From assembly GCF_001683795.1 (NCBI RefSeq), contig NZ_LIGX01000041.1, positions 239,910-303,909 of the forward strand: 64,000 bases of DNA. The letters are read 5' to 3'. The number at the start of each line of letters is the position of its first letter. Within the stretch, counting starts at the first letter, position 1. Source of the DNA: Neoakkermansia glycaniphila. Lineage in GTDB: Bacteria > Verrucomicrobiota > Verrucomicrobiia > Verrucomicrobiales > Akkermansiaceae. This document shows positions 46,282 to 55,126 of the stretch, one piece after another. A program made the position numbers and the translations under genes. The notes under the pieces were generated by a model, which made no database searches, had not been told where the DNA came from, and was given only the letters and a program-made list of their open reading frames with translations.

Positions 46282-46734
46282 CTAGGACAGAAGGGGTGTG
46301 GTATGGCCGCAGTAGGGAGCGGCGGTCGATGCCGGGTCGGGCGGGGGCCAAGGTTCCACGGCGGGGATGCCGTCGGGTTGGCAACCGTGAAGTTCAAGCT
46401 CCGTGCGTTCGAGGTAGAGTACGGGCACGGCTGGTGCGGAGGCTAGGACAAAAGCGGTGAATTCGTAGGTGTTGTCCGTTGCCAGAAGGATGTTGTGGCA
46501 TCCATGGCAGTTGGGGCACATGCCGGGAATTTCTTCGGGTTCCGCGCAGTGTTCGCACAAATGCGAGTGTATATGAGCGGCCTTCGCCTGCTGGTTGGAG
46601 ATGATTTGCTGTTCGACGCCGCATTCGCCGATGAAGAGCTTGTTGTCATGCGGGCATACGCCGATTCGCACCGAGTTGCCCAGCATGGTGAGCAAGAAGG
46701 CGAGAAGGATCAGCATGTTTCCGGCAAATTTCAT
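46282..46734 (-). CDS. Exported Cys/His-rich protein, unknown
   Basis: A 150-residue protein with an N-terminal signal or anchor (MKFAGNMLILLAFLLTMLGNSVRIGVCP) and a metal-binding-like centre: HIHSHLCEHC ... GMCPNCHGCHN, with several CxxC pairs, followed by a hydrophobic strand and a Pro/Ala-rich end. It is the first gene of the ABC/MFP locus, with a TATAAT promoter just upstream. Resembles small Cys-rich proteins next to heavy-metal efflux systems (DUF2946-like), but the family cannot be fixed by eye. Confidence 0.7.
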   Translation of the reverse strand: MKFAGNMLILLAFLLTMLGNSVRIGVCPHDNKLFIGECGVEQQIISNQQAKAAHIHSHLCEHCAEPEEIPGMCPNCHGCHNILLATDNTYEFTAFVLASAPAVPVLYLERTELELHGCQPDGIPAVEPWPPPDPASTAAPYCGHTTPLLS

Positions 46735-46749
46735 GCGCTCTATGCATTC

Positions 46750-46777
46750 ATTATAGAATTTTGCCGGGAAAAGGCAA
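46750..46777 (-). promoter_or_regulatory. Promoter of the Cys/His-rich efflux locus
   Basis: Minus strand TTGCCT (46777-46772), 16-bp spacer, TATAAT (46755-46750), 15 nt before the ATG at 46734. Confidence 0.65.
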
Positions 46778-46844
46778 GCAGGAAGTCCGCGGGCATGGAG
46801 AGACCGCCGTGCATTCGTGTCATACGCCGGGAGGGTTCCCTGCG

Positions 46845-47798
46845 CTATGCCGGAGGGCTGACGGTGAGCCAGATGAGGGAGCTGATGCCCAGTACGATCC
46901 AGAGCAGGACGCCGAGAACGAGGGCGCGCCAGCCGACGCTTTTGAGCGCATGGTACGACATGCCGAGTCCGATGAGGTACAGGGTGAAGACGAGCGCTTT
47001 GACGCCGAGGTCCGCACCGTGCGCGTAGAGGTGTTCACCGGAGGGAATCCACGTTTTGACGGCGGAGGCGATGATGAAGAGGAAGATGAACCAGGGGATG
47101 GAGAAGGAGCCCGCTTCCGCGCCGAGGGATTCGCTGCGGCGGCGATGGAACCAGCCGACACACATGGCGAGGGGGATGATCCACAGGGCGCGCGCGAGTT
47201 TGACGGGGATGGCATAGGCCAGCGTGGCTCCTCCGTAGCTTTGGGCCGCTCCAGCGACGCTGGAAGTGTCCTGAATGGCGATGCCGCTCCAGTAACCGAA
47301 GATTTGTTCGCTCATGTGGAGGCTGTGGCCCATGACGGGGAAGATGAGGAGGGCGACGGCGTTCAGCAGAAAAATGGTGCCGAGGGAGACGGCCATGTCC
47401 TTGTTGTCCGATTTCATGACGCCGCCGATGGCGGCGATGGCGGAGCCGCCGCAGATGGAGGTGCCGCAGGAGACGAGAGCGCCTACTTCGTAACGGACTT
47501 TGAGCCAGCGCGAGAAGAGGGTGCCGCAGGTGAGGACGAGGGCGATGGAGAAGATGGAGAGGAAGACGCCCTGGCTGCCGACGGCAAGCATGGAGTGGAT
47601 GTCGTATTTGAAGCCCATGAGGACGACGGAGGCCTGAAGCAGATATTTGGCCCCATTGGCGGTGAGGGAGGAGACCGGGTTGCCCACGGTGAGTGCGACG
47701 AAGATGCCGGCGATAAGGAGGATGCAGGCGTCGCCCCATCCCATGACGGTCGCTAGAAGTGCCGCCGCCAGAAATACATAGAAGATGATGTTTTTCAT
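46845..47798 (-). CDS. YeiH/UPF0324 family putative sulfate exporter
   Basis: A 317-residue inner-membrane protein with about 9-10 TM helices. The family-defining stretches are LLQASVVLMGFKYDI, ALVSCGTSICGGSAIAAIGGVMKSD and FGYWSGIAIQDTSSVAGAAQSYG. Homologs (YeiH, UPF0324) are linked to sulfate or anion export, without firm proof. It has a near-consensus promoter TTGACA-16-TATAAT 13 nt upstream and no Shine-Dalgarno. Confidence 0.9.
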   Translation of the reverse strand: MKNIIFYVFLAAALLATVMGWGDACILLIAGIFVALTVGNPVSSLTANGAKYLLQASVVLMGFKYDIHSMLAVGSQGVFLSIFSIALVLTCGTLFSRWLKVRYEVGALVSCGTSICGGSAIAAIGGVMKSDNKDMAVSLGTIFLLNAVALLIFPVMGHSLHMSEQIFGYWSGIAIQDTSSVAGAAQSYGGATLAYAIPVKLARALWIIPLAMCVGWFHRRRSESLGAEAGSFSIPWFIFLFIIASAVKTWIPSGEHLYAHGADLGVKALVFTLYLIGLGMSYHALKSVGWRALVLGVLLWIVLGISSLIWLTVSPPA

Positions 47799-47811
47799 GG
47801 GGGGAGGTGGT

Positions 47812-47839
47812 ATTATACGCCTGCCCGGGGGGATGTCAA
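47812..47839 (-). promoter_or_regulatory. Near-consensus promoter of the YeiH-family gene
   Basis: Minus strand TTGACA (47839-47834), 16-bp spacer, TATAAT (47817-47812), 13 nt before ATG at 47798. The strongest promoter in the window by consensus. Confidence 0.8.
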
Positions 47840-47846
47840 GGCCGCG

Positions 47847-49040
47847 TTACTCCGAATACATCCGGAGGATGATGTCGCACAGGTCTTCCTTCTCTTCTTC
47901 TTCAGGCTGTTCATCAAGAGTTTGTTCGGGTGCCGGCTGCAGGGTGAGGATGTCGGGTGCAAGGCAGAGTTTTCCGGCTTTGACGGAGTAATGGAAGGCG
48001 CCTTCGGTATGAAAGTTGCCGTTCATGTTTTCGTTCTTGGGCATGTACGAATCCATTTGCCATGTGATCTTTTGGTTGCCCGTACATTTCATGGCGCCTT
48101 GCAGCGTATAGGGGTAGGTAGTGGCGATTTTTGCTCGTTTTCGTACGAAATCCGGCAATGTGGCGTGGATGCGTTGTTCAATTGCGGTGGAGCATTCTTC
48201 GGAAAGATTGCCGGAGCGGATGTAGCGATGGTCTGCCGTTTCGGCGTACAGGTAAATTTCCGAATGCCATTTCCAGTGTTGGGTGACGAGGACAGCCGTT
48301 TCATCATCGTTCCACGATGTTTCGATGACGTTGTGGTTGTATGTGTCGTCTGTGCCGAAGCGGGTGAACGGCGTTTTTTGAACGACAGTGCCGGGAGGAG
48401 TTTGCTTTTCGATGACGACGGGAATTTCCGGATAGATGTTTTTTCCGAAGACGGGATCCGTCAGGTCGAGGCACAGTTTTCCCTTGCCGGAAGGGGAGGC
48501 CGTGTTGTCGATCGGTAGCCGAAGGGTGGATGAGACGCTTTTGACCGTGTATTCAAGGACGATGCGGTTTTTTTCGATGATATAGCGGCATGTTCCTCTG
48601 GCTCCGATGTCGCCTCCCTTGCCGGGTTTCGTGCAGGTGGAGGCAAGATACCATTCGATGGTGTTGTCCATGTTGAAGAAGAGATGGCCGCGCGGCACGT
48701 ATTCCAGATGGGCGGCCCGGTTGTTGCGGCGGATGGCGGCGGTGGCGGGATCGTGCCGGTCCAGATATTGTTCGACCGCATTCGTGCAGAACCGGCCGAA
48801 TTCGTCGGCGAGAAGGTAGGTATTGCTGTCTGGGGCGCAGGCCCAGTCTTTTTGGTGCAGGGGGTATATGCCGATACAGCCAAGGGCCGGTATTTCCGTT
48901 GTGTATGGTTTGGGTGCGTCCGGAGTGTCGGCGGTCGCGGTATCCTGATAAGCAGCGAGCGGAGGCCGGTCGAGAACCGTGGGAGAAGCAACGGCTACGG
49001 TGCCGGTGAGGGCAAGGATAAGCAAGAGTCGGAGATGCAT
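47847..49040 (-). CDS. Secreted hypothetical protein
   Basis: A 397-residue protein with a signal peptide (MHLRLLLILALTGTVAVA). The body is mixed alpha/beta, with no recognisable domain; it ends with an acidic stretch (LDEQPEEEEKEDLCDIILRMYSE). Start 49040 is chosen because of the signal peptide; the frame reads 28 codons further upstream but these are unlike a leader. It is divergent from the GH95 fucosidase gene, sharing the 49041-49256 region. Function unknown. Confidence 0.75.
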   Translation of the reverse strand: MHLRLLLILALTGTVAVASPTVLDRPPLAAYQDTATADTPDAPKPYTTEIPALGCIGIYPLHQKDWACAPDSNTYLLADEFGRFCTNAVEQYLDRHDPATAAIRRNNRAAHLEYVPRGHLFFNMDNTIEWYLASTCTKPGKGGDIGARGTCRYIIEKNRIVLEYTVKSVSSTLRLPIDNTASPSGKGKLCLDLTDPVFGKNIYPEIPVVIEKQTPPGTVVQKTPFTRFGTDDTYNHNVIETSWNDDETAVLVTQHWKWHSEIYLYAETADHRYIRSGNLSEECSTAIEQRIHATLPDFVRKRAKIATTYPYTLQGAMKCTGNQKITWQMDSYMPKNENMNGNFHTEGAFHYSVKAGKLCLAPDILTLQPAPEQTLDEQPEEEEKEDLCDIILRMYSE

Positions 49041-49256
49041 GGTTGGGGGAGTGGTTGGAATACGATTGTTTGTCGCGCATTCTATCCGGAAAAGCAATGT
49101 TCTTTTGCCTGTTTTGTATGACACGCACCATTTTGTTGAAAAAAGAGCATTGTACGCGGGATGATGGGCTTTTACCTGTTCCCGGGCAGGGCTTCATACG
49201 TCGCAAAACTGTGAATCTTTCTGTATTTCGTCGTACTCGCTTAAATTATTTTCCGC

Positions 49257-49285
49257 TTGACGCTCAATCTTGTTTCCGATAAAAA
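49257..49285 (+). promoter_or_regulatory. Promoter of the GH95 gene, near-leaderless
   Basis: TTGACG (49257-49262), 17-bp spacer, TAAAAA (49280-49285), then 8 nt to ATG at 49294. Confidence 0.6.
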
Positions 49286-49293
49286 AGCACGAC

Positions 49294-51744
49294 ATGAAAC
49301 GCACATTGTTCATTCTTTCCCTGTTGGCTGCGTCGGGGTTGTCCTATGCGGCGGCTCAATCGCAGGCATCTTCCCGTTCCGCGAGCGGGACATCGCGCGA
49401 ATACAGGATCTGGTCGGATACTCCGGCCGTGACTCGCCTTTTCGATAACCAGAAGGAAGAGGGCCGTACCTCCAATCAATACGATGGCATTTGGGAACCC
49501 TCCTCTGCGGATGGCGGTACTCCGACGTGGAATGCCGCCAAAGGCAACCCGGCCCAGCTTTGGGAGTCCGAAGGGTATCCGATCGGCAACGGCCGCATGG
49601 GTGCGATGGTGTTCAACGGCAGCGGCCGCGACCGCTATGCACTGAATGAAATCTCTTTGTGGTCGGGCGGCGAGAATCTCGGTACGACGAACCGCAACGG
49701 CGATAAGAAGTATAACGGTTACAATGCCAATACGGGCGGCGACGGTTTCGGCTGTTATCAGCCGTTCGGCGATTTTATCGTGGATTTCGGCGCGCCGGTG
49801 AAGCAGGAAGGTTTCGACCGCGCCTTGTCGTTGAATGAAGCCGAGGTGACTTCCAAGGGTACGCGCAAGGGGGTGACCGTGTCGAGCGAATCGTTCGTGA
49901 GCGCGCCCGATCAGGTGATGGTGTTTTCCTATAAGGCGGACCAGCCGGGCAAGCTCGATGCGAAGTTCACGTTCGTGGGCCAGCAGGATGGCGTGCAGGT
50001 GTCTGCCTCCGGCAATACCGTGACGCTCAAGGGTACGCTGAAGAACGGCATGCAGTTTGAGGGACAGGCCGTCGTGCTGAACAGTAAAGGTACGTTGACT
50101 GCCAATAACGGCGTGCTCGAACTGAAGGGCGGAGATTCCTGCGTGGTGCTGGTTGCACTGGGTACGGATTATGTGATGGATTATTCGAAGCATTGGAAGG
50201 GCGCAGCTCCTTCCGGCAAGATCGCCAAGCAATTGGCCGCCGCCAAGAAGAAGTCCCTTGCTGAACTGCGTGCCGCCCACCGTAAGGATTTCTCGAAGTA
50301 TTTCGACCGCGTGACGTTGAATCTCGGGACGACGGACGCCGCTGTGGCGGGACTGCCGACTCCCAAACGCCTCGATGCCTACAAGAAGAACCAGAACGAT
50401 CCGCAGCTTGAGGAGACGATGTTCCAACTCGGCCGCTATCTGTTGATTTCGAGTTCGCGCCCGGGCAGCCTGCCTGCCAATTTGCAGGGGCTCTGGAACG
50501 GTATGGTGTCGCCGCCCTGGGCCAGCGATTACCACAGCAATATCAATATGCAGATGGCCTACTGGGGTGCGGAGCCGACGAATCTGCCCGAGTGCCATCT
50601 GCCCATGATGGATCTTCTCGTGGCGACCGAAGAGCCGAACCGCATTGCCACTCAGGAGTATGTGAAGGCAACTCAGCCCGACCATCAGGGCAAGGTGCGC
50701 GGCTGGACGCTGTACACTTCCCACAATCCGTTCGGTGGCAACGGCTGGCAGGTGAATATTCCTGCTTCCGCATGGTATGCCCTGCATATGTGGGAGCACT
50801 ACAACTTCACGCAGGATAAGGCGTATTTGAAGAAGGTGTACCCGATGATGAAGGAAATCTGCGAGTTCTGGGAAGATCATCTCAAGGAGCTTGGCGCAGG
50901 CGGCAAGGGATTGAAGACGGACGGCAAGGAAGTCGATGTGACGAAGTTCCCCGAGTTGGCCGATATCAAGGCCGGTACGTTGGTTGCTCCTCACGGCTGG
51001 TCTCCGGAACACGGCCCCCGCGAAGACGGTGTGGCTCATGACCAGCAGTTGATCTGGGAATTGTTCACGAATACCATTGCCGCTGCGAAGACGCTCGGTG
51101 TGGACGATGCCTGGGCCAAGCAGTTGGCTGCCAAGCGCGATCGCCTCGCCGGACCGAAGATCGGCAAGGAAGGCAATCTGATGGAATGGATGATCGACCG
51201 TATCCCCAGGACGCAGCATCGCCATACCTCGCACCTGTTTGCCGTTTACCCCGGCAATATGATCAATCCGGTGAAGACGCCCGAGTTGTCCGAAGCCGCC
51301 AGCAAGTCGCTCGAATGGCGCGGTACGACGGGCGACAGCCGCCGCTCGTGGACGTGGCCGTGGCGTACGGCTCTCTGGGCACGCTTCCACAATGGAGACA
51401 AGGCTCATGAGATGGTTTCCGGCCTGCTGCAGCACAATACGCTTCCGAACCTGCTGACGACGCACGCGCCGATGCAGCTCGACGGCAACTTCGGTATTCC
51501 CGGCGGCATTTCCGAAATGCTTCTCCAGTCTCACAGCGGACAGATCGAACTGCTCCCGGCGCCCGCCAAGGCTTGGGCCAGCGGTTCGGTGAAGGGCCTC
51601 AAGGCCCGCGGCAATGTGACGGTGGACTTTACGTGGAAGGACGGCAAGGTGACGGACTACAAGCTCACTTCGCCGACCGGCAAGAAGGTGAAGCTCGTGG
51701 TGAACGGCCAGACCAAGGACGTGACTCCGCAGAAGCAGAAGTAA
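49294..51744 (+). CDS. Secreted GH95 alpha-L-fucosidase
   Basis: An 816-residue enzyme with signal peptide (MKRTLFILSLLAASGLSYAA). It removes alpha-1,2-linked L-fucose from mucin or milk glycans by inversion. The N-terminal beta-sandwich is followed by the alpha/alpha-barrel. Conserved points are ESEGYPIGNGRMGAMVFNG near the start, NLQGLWN (Asn396 and Asn402), WSPEHG with Glu572 as candidate acid, RTQHRHTSHLFAVYPG, and MQLDGNFGIPGGISEML with Asp730, which together match the Glu/Asn/Asp machinery of GH95. Substrate linkage is inferred from family. Monocistronic, terminator at 51770-51800. Confidence 0.93.
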   Translation: MKRTLFILSLLAASGLSYAAAQSQASSRSASGTSREYRIWSDTPAVTRLFDNQKEEGRTSNQYDGIWEPSSADGGTPTWNAAKGNPAQLWESEGYPIGNGRMGAMVFNGSGRDRYALNEISLWSGGENLGTTNRNGDKKYNGYNANTGGDGFGCYQPFGDFIVDFGAPVKQEGFDRALSLNEAEVTSKGTRKGVTVSSESFVSAPDQVMVFSYKADQPGKLDAKFTFVGQQDGVQVSASGNTVTLKGTLKNGMQFEGQAVVLNSKGTLTANNGVLELKGGDSCVVLVALGTDYVMDYSKHWKGAAPSGKIAKQLAAAKKKSLAELRAAHRKDFSKYFDRVTLNLGTTDAAVAGLPTPKRLDAYKKNQNDPQLEETMFQLGRYLLISSSRPGSLPANLQGLWNGMVSPPWASDYHSNINMQMAYWGAEPTNLPECHLPMMDLLVATEEPNRIATQEYVKATQPDHQGKVRGWTLYTSHNPFGGNGWQVNIPASAWYALHMWEHYNFTQDKAYLKKVYPMMKEICEFWEDHLKELGAGGKGLKTDGKEVDVTKFPELADIKAGTLVAPHGWSPEHGPREDGVAHDQQLIWELFTNTIAAAKTLGVDDAWAKQLAAKRDRLAGPKIGKEGNLMEWMIDRIPRTQHRHTSHLFAVYPGNMINPVKTPELSEAASKSLEWRGTTGDSRRSWTWPWRTALWARFHNGDKAHEMVSGLLQHNTLPNLLTTHAPMQLDGNFGIPGGISEMLLQSHSGQIELLPAPAKAWASGSVKGLKARGNVTVDFTWKDGKVTDYKLTSPTGKKVKLVVNGQTKDVTPQKQK

Positions 51745-51769
51745 CACCGCTCCCGATTCCGGTTTCAAG

Positions 51770-51800
51770 GCGCGTTTCCTCAGGGAAACGCGCTTTTTTT
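51770..51800 (+). terminator. Terminator of the GH95 gene
   Basis: GCGCGTTTCC-tcag-GGAAACGCGC followed by a run of T. Confidence 0.9.
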
Positions 51801-51880
51801 CTTTTTGGCATGGTTTTGATAGAGAAACGTGTGGCGGCTTTTTTGTGGAGAATTTGCCCGTACCGTCCACAGTGAGACGC

Positions 51881-51909
51881 TTGACGGTGTAAAAAATGTC
51901 TGTTACACT
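51881..51909 (+). promoter_or_regulatory. Promoter of the TetR efflux operon
   Basis: TTGACG (51881-51886), 17-bp spacer, TACACT (51904-51909), then 7 nt to ATG at 51917. The in-frame ATG at 51896 lies upstream of the predicted start and cannot be used from this promoter. Confidence 0.7.
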
Positions 51910-51918
51910 GACAGACAT
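51896..51918. promoter_or_regulatory. 8-7-8 palindromic operator overlapping the -10
   Basis: ATGTCTGT (51896-51903) and ACAGACAT (51911-51918) are exact inverted arms around 7 nt. The site covers the -10 and the predicted transcription start, so binding by the TetR protein would repress its own operon. Confidence 0.75.
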
Positions 51919-52543
51919 GGAGCATTTGTCGCCGACTCAGAAAAAGACGATGATCAGGATTGTGGAGGCCGCCATCAAGCTGATGAGCGAAAAGGGTTTC
52001 CACCGGGTGAGCGTGCAGGAGATAGGCAATAAGGCGGGTTTGTGCGAGAAGACCGTGTTCCGCTATTTTCCGTCGAAGACGGAGCTGTTGACGGGGATTA
52101 TCCGGTACCGCGCCTATGCCAAGGAGCTGAAGGAGGAGTTTACCCGCGCCTGCCGTTGGGAACTCGGGCATGATCTGCGTTTGGCTGCCCGCCTGTATTT
52201 GCAGGCGACCAGTGCGAAGAGGAATGCGTTCCGCGCCTATTTGAGCGCGCTGGAATCCGTCGATACGAACGGGGACGATTATTTGAAGAGTGCGCGGGAG
52301 ATGCTGGCGTTCCTGCACGATTACATGCTGAGGATGCAGCAGCTCGGGCGGGTGCGAGAGGGAGATGCGGAGCTGATGGCACGGACGTTCATCAATACTC
52401 TGCACGGCTATATGCTGATGTATTGCCTGAATGACGACAGGAAGGTATGGCAGTCCAAGGTGGATTCCCTGCGGTTGACGATCGATCTTTTCATTCAGGG
52501 GTTCGAACGGAAGGAGAATGAGGAAGGGAAGAAGGAGGTATGA
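51917..52543 (+). CDS. TetR/AcrR family transcriptional repressor of efflux operon
   Basis: A 208-residue regulator. The N-terminal HTH reads IRIVEAAIKLMSEKGFHRVSVQEIGNKAGLCEKTVFRYFPSKTELL, the canonical TetR DNA-binding domain; the C-terminal ligand domain is all-alpha. Start 51917 (MEHLSPTQKK) is set by the promoter, not the upstream ATG at 51896 inside the operator. It is followed by three efflux genes with ATGA-type overlaps, and its own promoter holds a perfect palindrome, so it most likely represses the operon until a drug or bile-type ligand binds. Confidence 0.92.
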   Translation: MEHLSPTQKKTMIRIVEAAIKLMSEKGFHRVSVQEIGNKAGLCEKTVFRYFPSKTELLTGIIRYRAYAKELKEEFTRACRWELGHDLRLAARLYLQATSAKRNAFRAYLSALESVDTNGDDYLKSAREMLAFLHDYMLRMQQLGRVREGDAELMARTFINTLHGYMLMYCLNDDRKVWQSKVDSLRLTIDLFIQGFERKENEEGKKEV

Positions 52544-53550
52544 GCAAGCATTTGAAGGCAATTTCACTGGGGAGCATGGCGCTCGTCGCCGTGGGGGGGA
52601 TTTTGTGGGGCATCTGGTATGTGCGCGGGAAGCATTCCGTAGCAACGGACGATTGCCGTGTGGAAGCCAGTATCGTGTCCGTGGGGTCGAAGTTGTCCGA
52701 ACGTGTGTTGCGGGTGGCTGTACAGGAGGGTGAGACGGTGCGCAAGGGGCAGGTGCTGGCCGAGCTGGATGCCCGGAGCCTCGCCGCCCGCACCTCGGCG
52801 GTGGAATCCAGGGTGGCATTGATGAAGGCGCGGTACGATGAGGTGATGGCCGGGGCTCGGCCCCATGAGATCGAATCCCAGAGGGCGAAGACGGCGCAGG
52901 CTGCCGCGACACTGGAACGCGCCCACCGCGATTACGAGCGTATTGAAAAGCTGGTGGCGGACAATGCCGGTATCAGTGTGGCGGACCGGGACGCCGTGCG
53001 CGCGGCCTATCTGGCCGCCAAGGCCGCCCGGGATGCGGAGCAGGAGAATCTTGACCTAAAGCTGGAAGGCTGCCGCGAGGAGGAGAAGCGTTCCGCCAAA
53101 GCGCAGTGGGAGGCGGCCCAGGCGGAGCTGGATGAGTTGAAGGTGTTGTCCGAGGAGTGCGTGATCAAGTCCCCGGTGGATGGGATGATTGCCCAGAAAC
53201 TCGTGCATGAGGGCGAGGTCGTGAATACGGGGCAGAAGCTTTTCTCCATCGTAGACGGCAGCGATATCTGGCTGAATGTGCGGGTGGAGGAGACGAAGAT
53301 CGGCCATATCCGGCTGGGGCAGGATGTGCAGTTTACCATCGACGGCTATGCCGACCGCGAGTTCCACGGCAAGGTGTACGAGATCGGTGCGACGACGTGC
53401 GCCACGTTTTCCCTGATTTCGACGGAGAATGTGAGCGGCTATTTCACGAAGGTCATGCAGCGCATCCCCGTCAAGGTTTCGTTGCCTAAAGAACAGCCGT
53501 ACGTGGTGTTCCGCCCTGGGATGCAGGGGCAGGTCAATATCGCCTTGTGA
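52540..53550 (+). CDS. Membrane fusion protein, HlyD/EmrA-like
   Basis: A 336-residue adaptor with one N-terminal TM (ISLGSMALVAVGGILWGIWYV), the split biotinyl-lipoyl domain (VGSKLSERVLRVAVQEGETVRKGQVLAELD and CVIKSPVDGMIAQKLVHEGEVVNTG), a helical hairpin between them (RVALMKARYDEVMAGARPHEIESQR onwards), and a beta barrel. Its ATG overlaps the TetR stop (ATGA at 52540), and AAGGAGGT lies directly before the ATG, a rare good Shine-Dalgarno. It would connect the MFS pump to the OMP channel. Confidence 0.92.
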   Translation: MSKHLKAISLGSMALVAVGGILWGIWYVRGKHSVATDDCRVEASIVSVGSKLSERVLRVAVQEGETVRKGQVLAELDARSLAARTSAVESRVALMKARYDEVMAGARPHEIESQRAKTAQAAATLERAHRDYERIEKLVADNAGISVADRDAVRAAYLAAKAARDAEQENLDLKLEGCREEEKRSAKAQWEAAQAELDELKVLSEECVIKSPVDGMIAQKLVHEGEVVNTGQKLFSIVDGSDIWLNVRVEETKIGHIRLGQDVQFTIDGYADREFHGKVYEIGATTCATFSLISTENVSGYFTKVMQRIPVKVSLPKEQPYVVFRPGMQGQVNIAL

Positions 53551-53554
53551 GAGT

Positions 53555-55126
53555 ATGGATGCAGAGGACGAAAGCAGGGTGAAGGAATCCACGGCGGAAC
53601 GCATGCGCCGCCGGGTGCTGGTGCTGCTTGCCTTCGGTTGTACGATACTCACTTTTATCAATATGGGCAGCATCACGGCTGCCACGCCCGATTTGTCGGG
53701 CACCTTTGTCGTCGGCGTGCTGGATGTTTCGTGGTCCGGTGCGGCCTGTCCGCTGGGAACGGCTCTTTCCTTTTCGGTGGCTTCCTACCTGTGGGCCCGT
53801 ATCGGGTTGAGGCGGGCTCTGCGCTTCGGGCTGCTGCTGATGGTCGGAGGCTCGGCTCTCGCCTTGGTGGCCGACCACTTTCTGATGATGATCGTGGCGC
53901 GGCTGGTGCAGGGATTCGGCGGCGGGCTGGCTCTGGCATACGGAGCGGGAGTGATGGCGGCGGCTCTGCCCCGCGAAGCTCTGGCGTGGCCGATGGGGTT
54001 GCGCCTGTATTCTCTGGGCATGGCTTCCTGCATCAGCCCCGTGGTCGGCTGTTTTCTGGTGCAGTATGGAAGCTGGCGGATGCTTTTCGTGCTGACGGGA
54101 GCCGCCGCCTTGCTGATGGCTCTCGTCACCTCGATATTCGTACCCAATGCCAGAATCCCTAAGCAGGGGAAGTTCGACTGGTTTTCCTTTCTGTCGCTGG
54201 GCATGTCCTGCCTGTGTATGCTGATGGTGCTGATCGACGGGGAGACGGAGGGGTGGACATCGCCATACGTGATGGCATGGGGGTACGGCGCTTTCTGCTT
54301 TCTGGCGCTGACGGCCATTTCCTGCCTGAACCACAAGTCCCCGCTGCTCGATTTCAGCGTTCTGAAGAATTACAGGTTCATGTGCGCCCTGATCGCCTCC
54401 TTGTGCAATATATTCTGCGTTTGCTGGATCCGTGCAGGTACGGTGCAATTCATGCGCAATACGATGTCGTACGATCCGGTACACATTGCACTGGTGTTTT
54501 CCGTGCTGGTCGCTTCCTTCTGCGTGGGGGCTGCATGTGTGCTGCCTCTGATGGTGCGCGGGAAGCTGGCTCTTCGTGTGGGGATGATGGCGGGGTTGCT
54601 GGGCCTGAGCGGCGCGGCGTTTCTGCTGGCACGCCTACATACGGGCAGCTCGTGGCTTGATGTCGCGTGGCCTCTGGCCGTGTTCGGCGTGGGCTATGCC
54701 TTTTGCATCAACACCGGTTCGCCTCTGATCATGCGCGGTGTGCCGCCGGAGCGGGCTGCCTCTTCCGCACGCACGATGCATACCGTCCGCTTCCTCTTCA
54801 TCGCCCTGTTTGCAAGTAGCGTGAGCACCGTGCTGGCCCATATGAAAACGAATTACCAGTTCTCCGTTGCGGAGCAGACGCGGGAGGGGTCGCCGGGAGC
54901 CGTCGCCACCATGGATATGTGGCAACGCCATTTTGCCGATGCGGGGCAGACGGCCGGGCAGGTGCATGCCGGGGCGAATGCCGTGCTCAACAAGGCCGTA
55001 TCGCTCCAGAGCCAGATCTTTTCCACCGATTATTTCTATTTGTGCATCGCCATGGTGGGTGCGGCCGGAGTGCTGTTTGCGCTCTTCTGCTTCCGAGTGC
55101 GTGCCAATCAACCGACCAATGCATGA
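53555..55126 (+). CDS. MFS drug:proton antiporter, DHA2/EmrB-like
   Basis: A 523-residue inner-membrane protein with 14 predicted TM helices, as in the EmrB/QacA subgroup of the major facilitator superfamily. It has the DHA2-like motif region near TM1 to TM4 (LDVSWSGAACPLGTALSFSVASYLWARIGLRRALRFG and LVQGFGGGLALAYGAG). The loop carrying many Met and Gln between the last TMs (MDMWQRHFADAGQTAGQVHAGANAVL) is the periplasmic loop seen in QacA-like pumps. It starts 4 nt after the HlyD stop and overlaps the OMP gene. Confidence 0.92.
   Translation: MDAEDESRVKESTAERMRRRVLVLLAFGCTILTFINMGSITAATPDLSGTFVVGVLDVSWSGAACPLGTALSFSVASYLWARIGLRRALRFGLLLMVGGSALALVADHFLMMIVARLVQGFGGGLALAYGAGVMAAALPREALAWPMGLRLYSLGMASCISPVVGCFLVQYGSWRMLFVLTGAAALLMALVTSIFVPNARIPKQGKFDWFSFLSLGMSCLCMLMVLIDGETEGWTSPYVMAWGYGAFCFLALTAISCLNHKSPLLDFSVLKNYRFMCALIASLCNIFCVCWIRAGTVQFMRNTMSYDPVHIALVFSVLVASFCVGAACVLPLMVRGKLALRVGMMAGLLGLSGAAFLLARLHTGSSWLDVAWPLAVFGVGYAFCINTGSPLIMRGVPPERAASSARTMHTVRFLFIALFASSVSTVLAHMKTNYQFSVAEQTREGSPGAVATMDMWQRHFADAGQTAGQVHAGANAVLNKAVSLQSQIFSTDYFYLCIAMVGAAGVLFALFCFRVRANQPTNA

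Noticed and set aside
51896..51916. Upstream ATG of the TetR gene as start codon
   Set aside because: It lies within the operator and upstream of the predicted transcription start; MEHLSPTQKK at 51917 is the better start.
49264..51918. 884-codon minus-strand open frame antisense to the GH95 gene
   Set aside because: Shadow frame; His/Arg/Leu-rich, no domain, and would contain the GH95 terminator and the TetR promoter.
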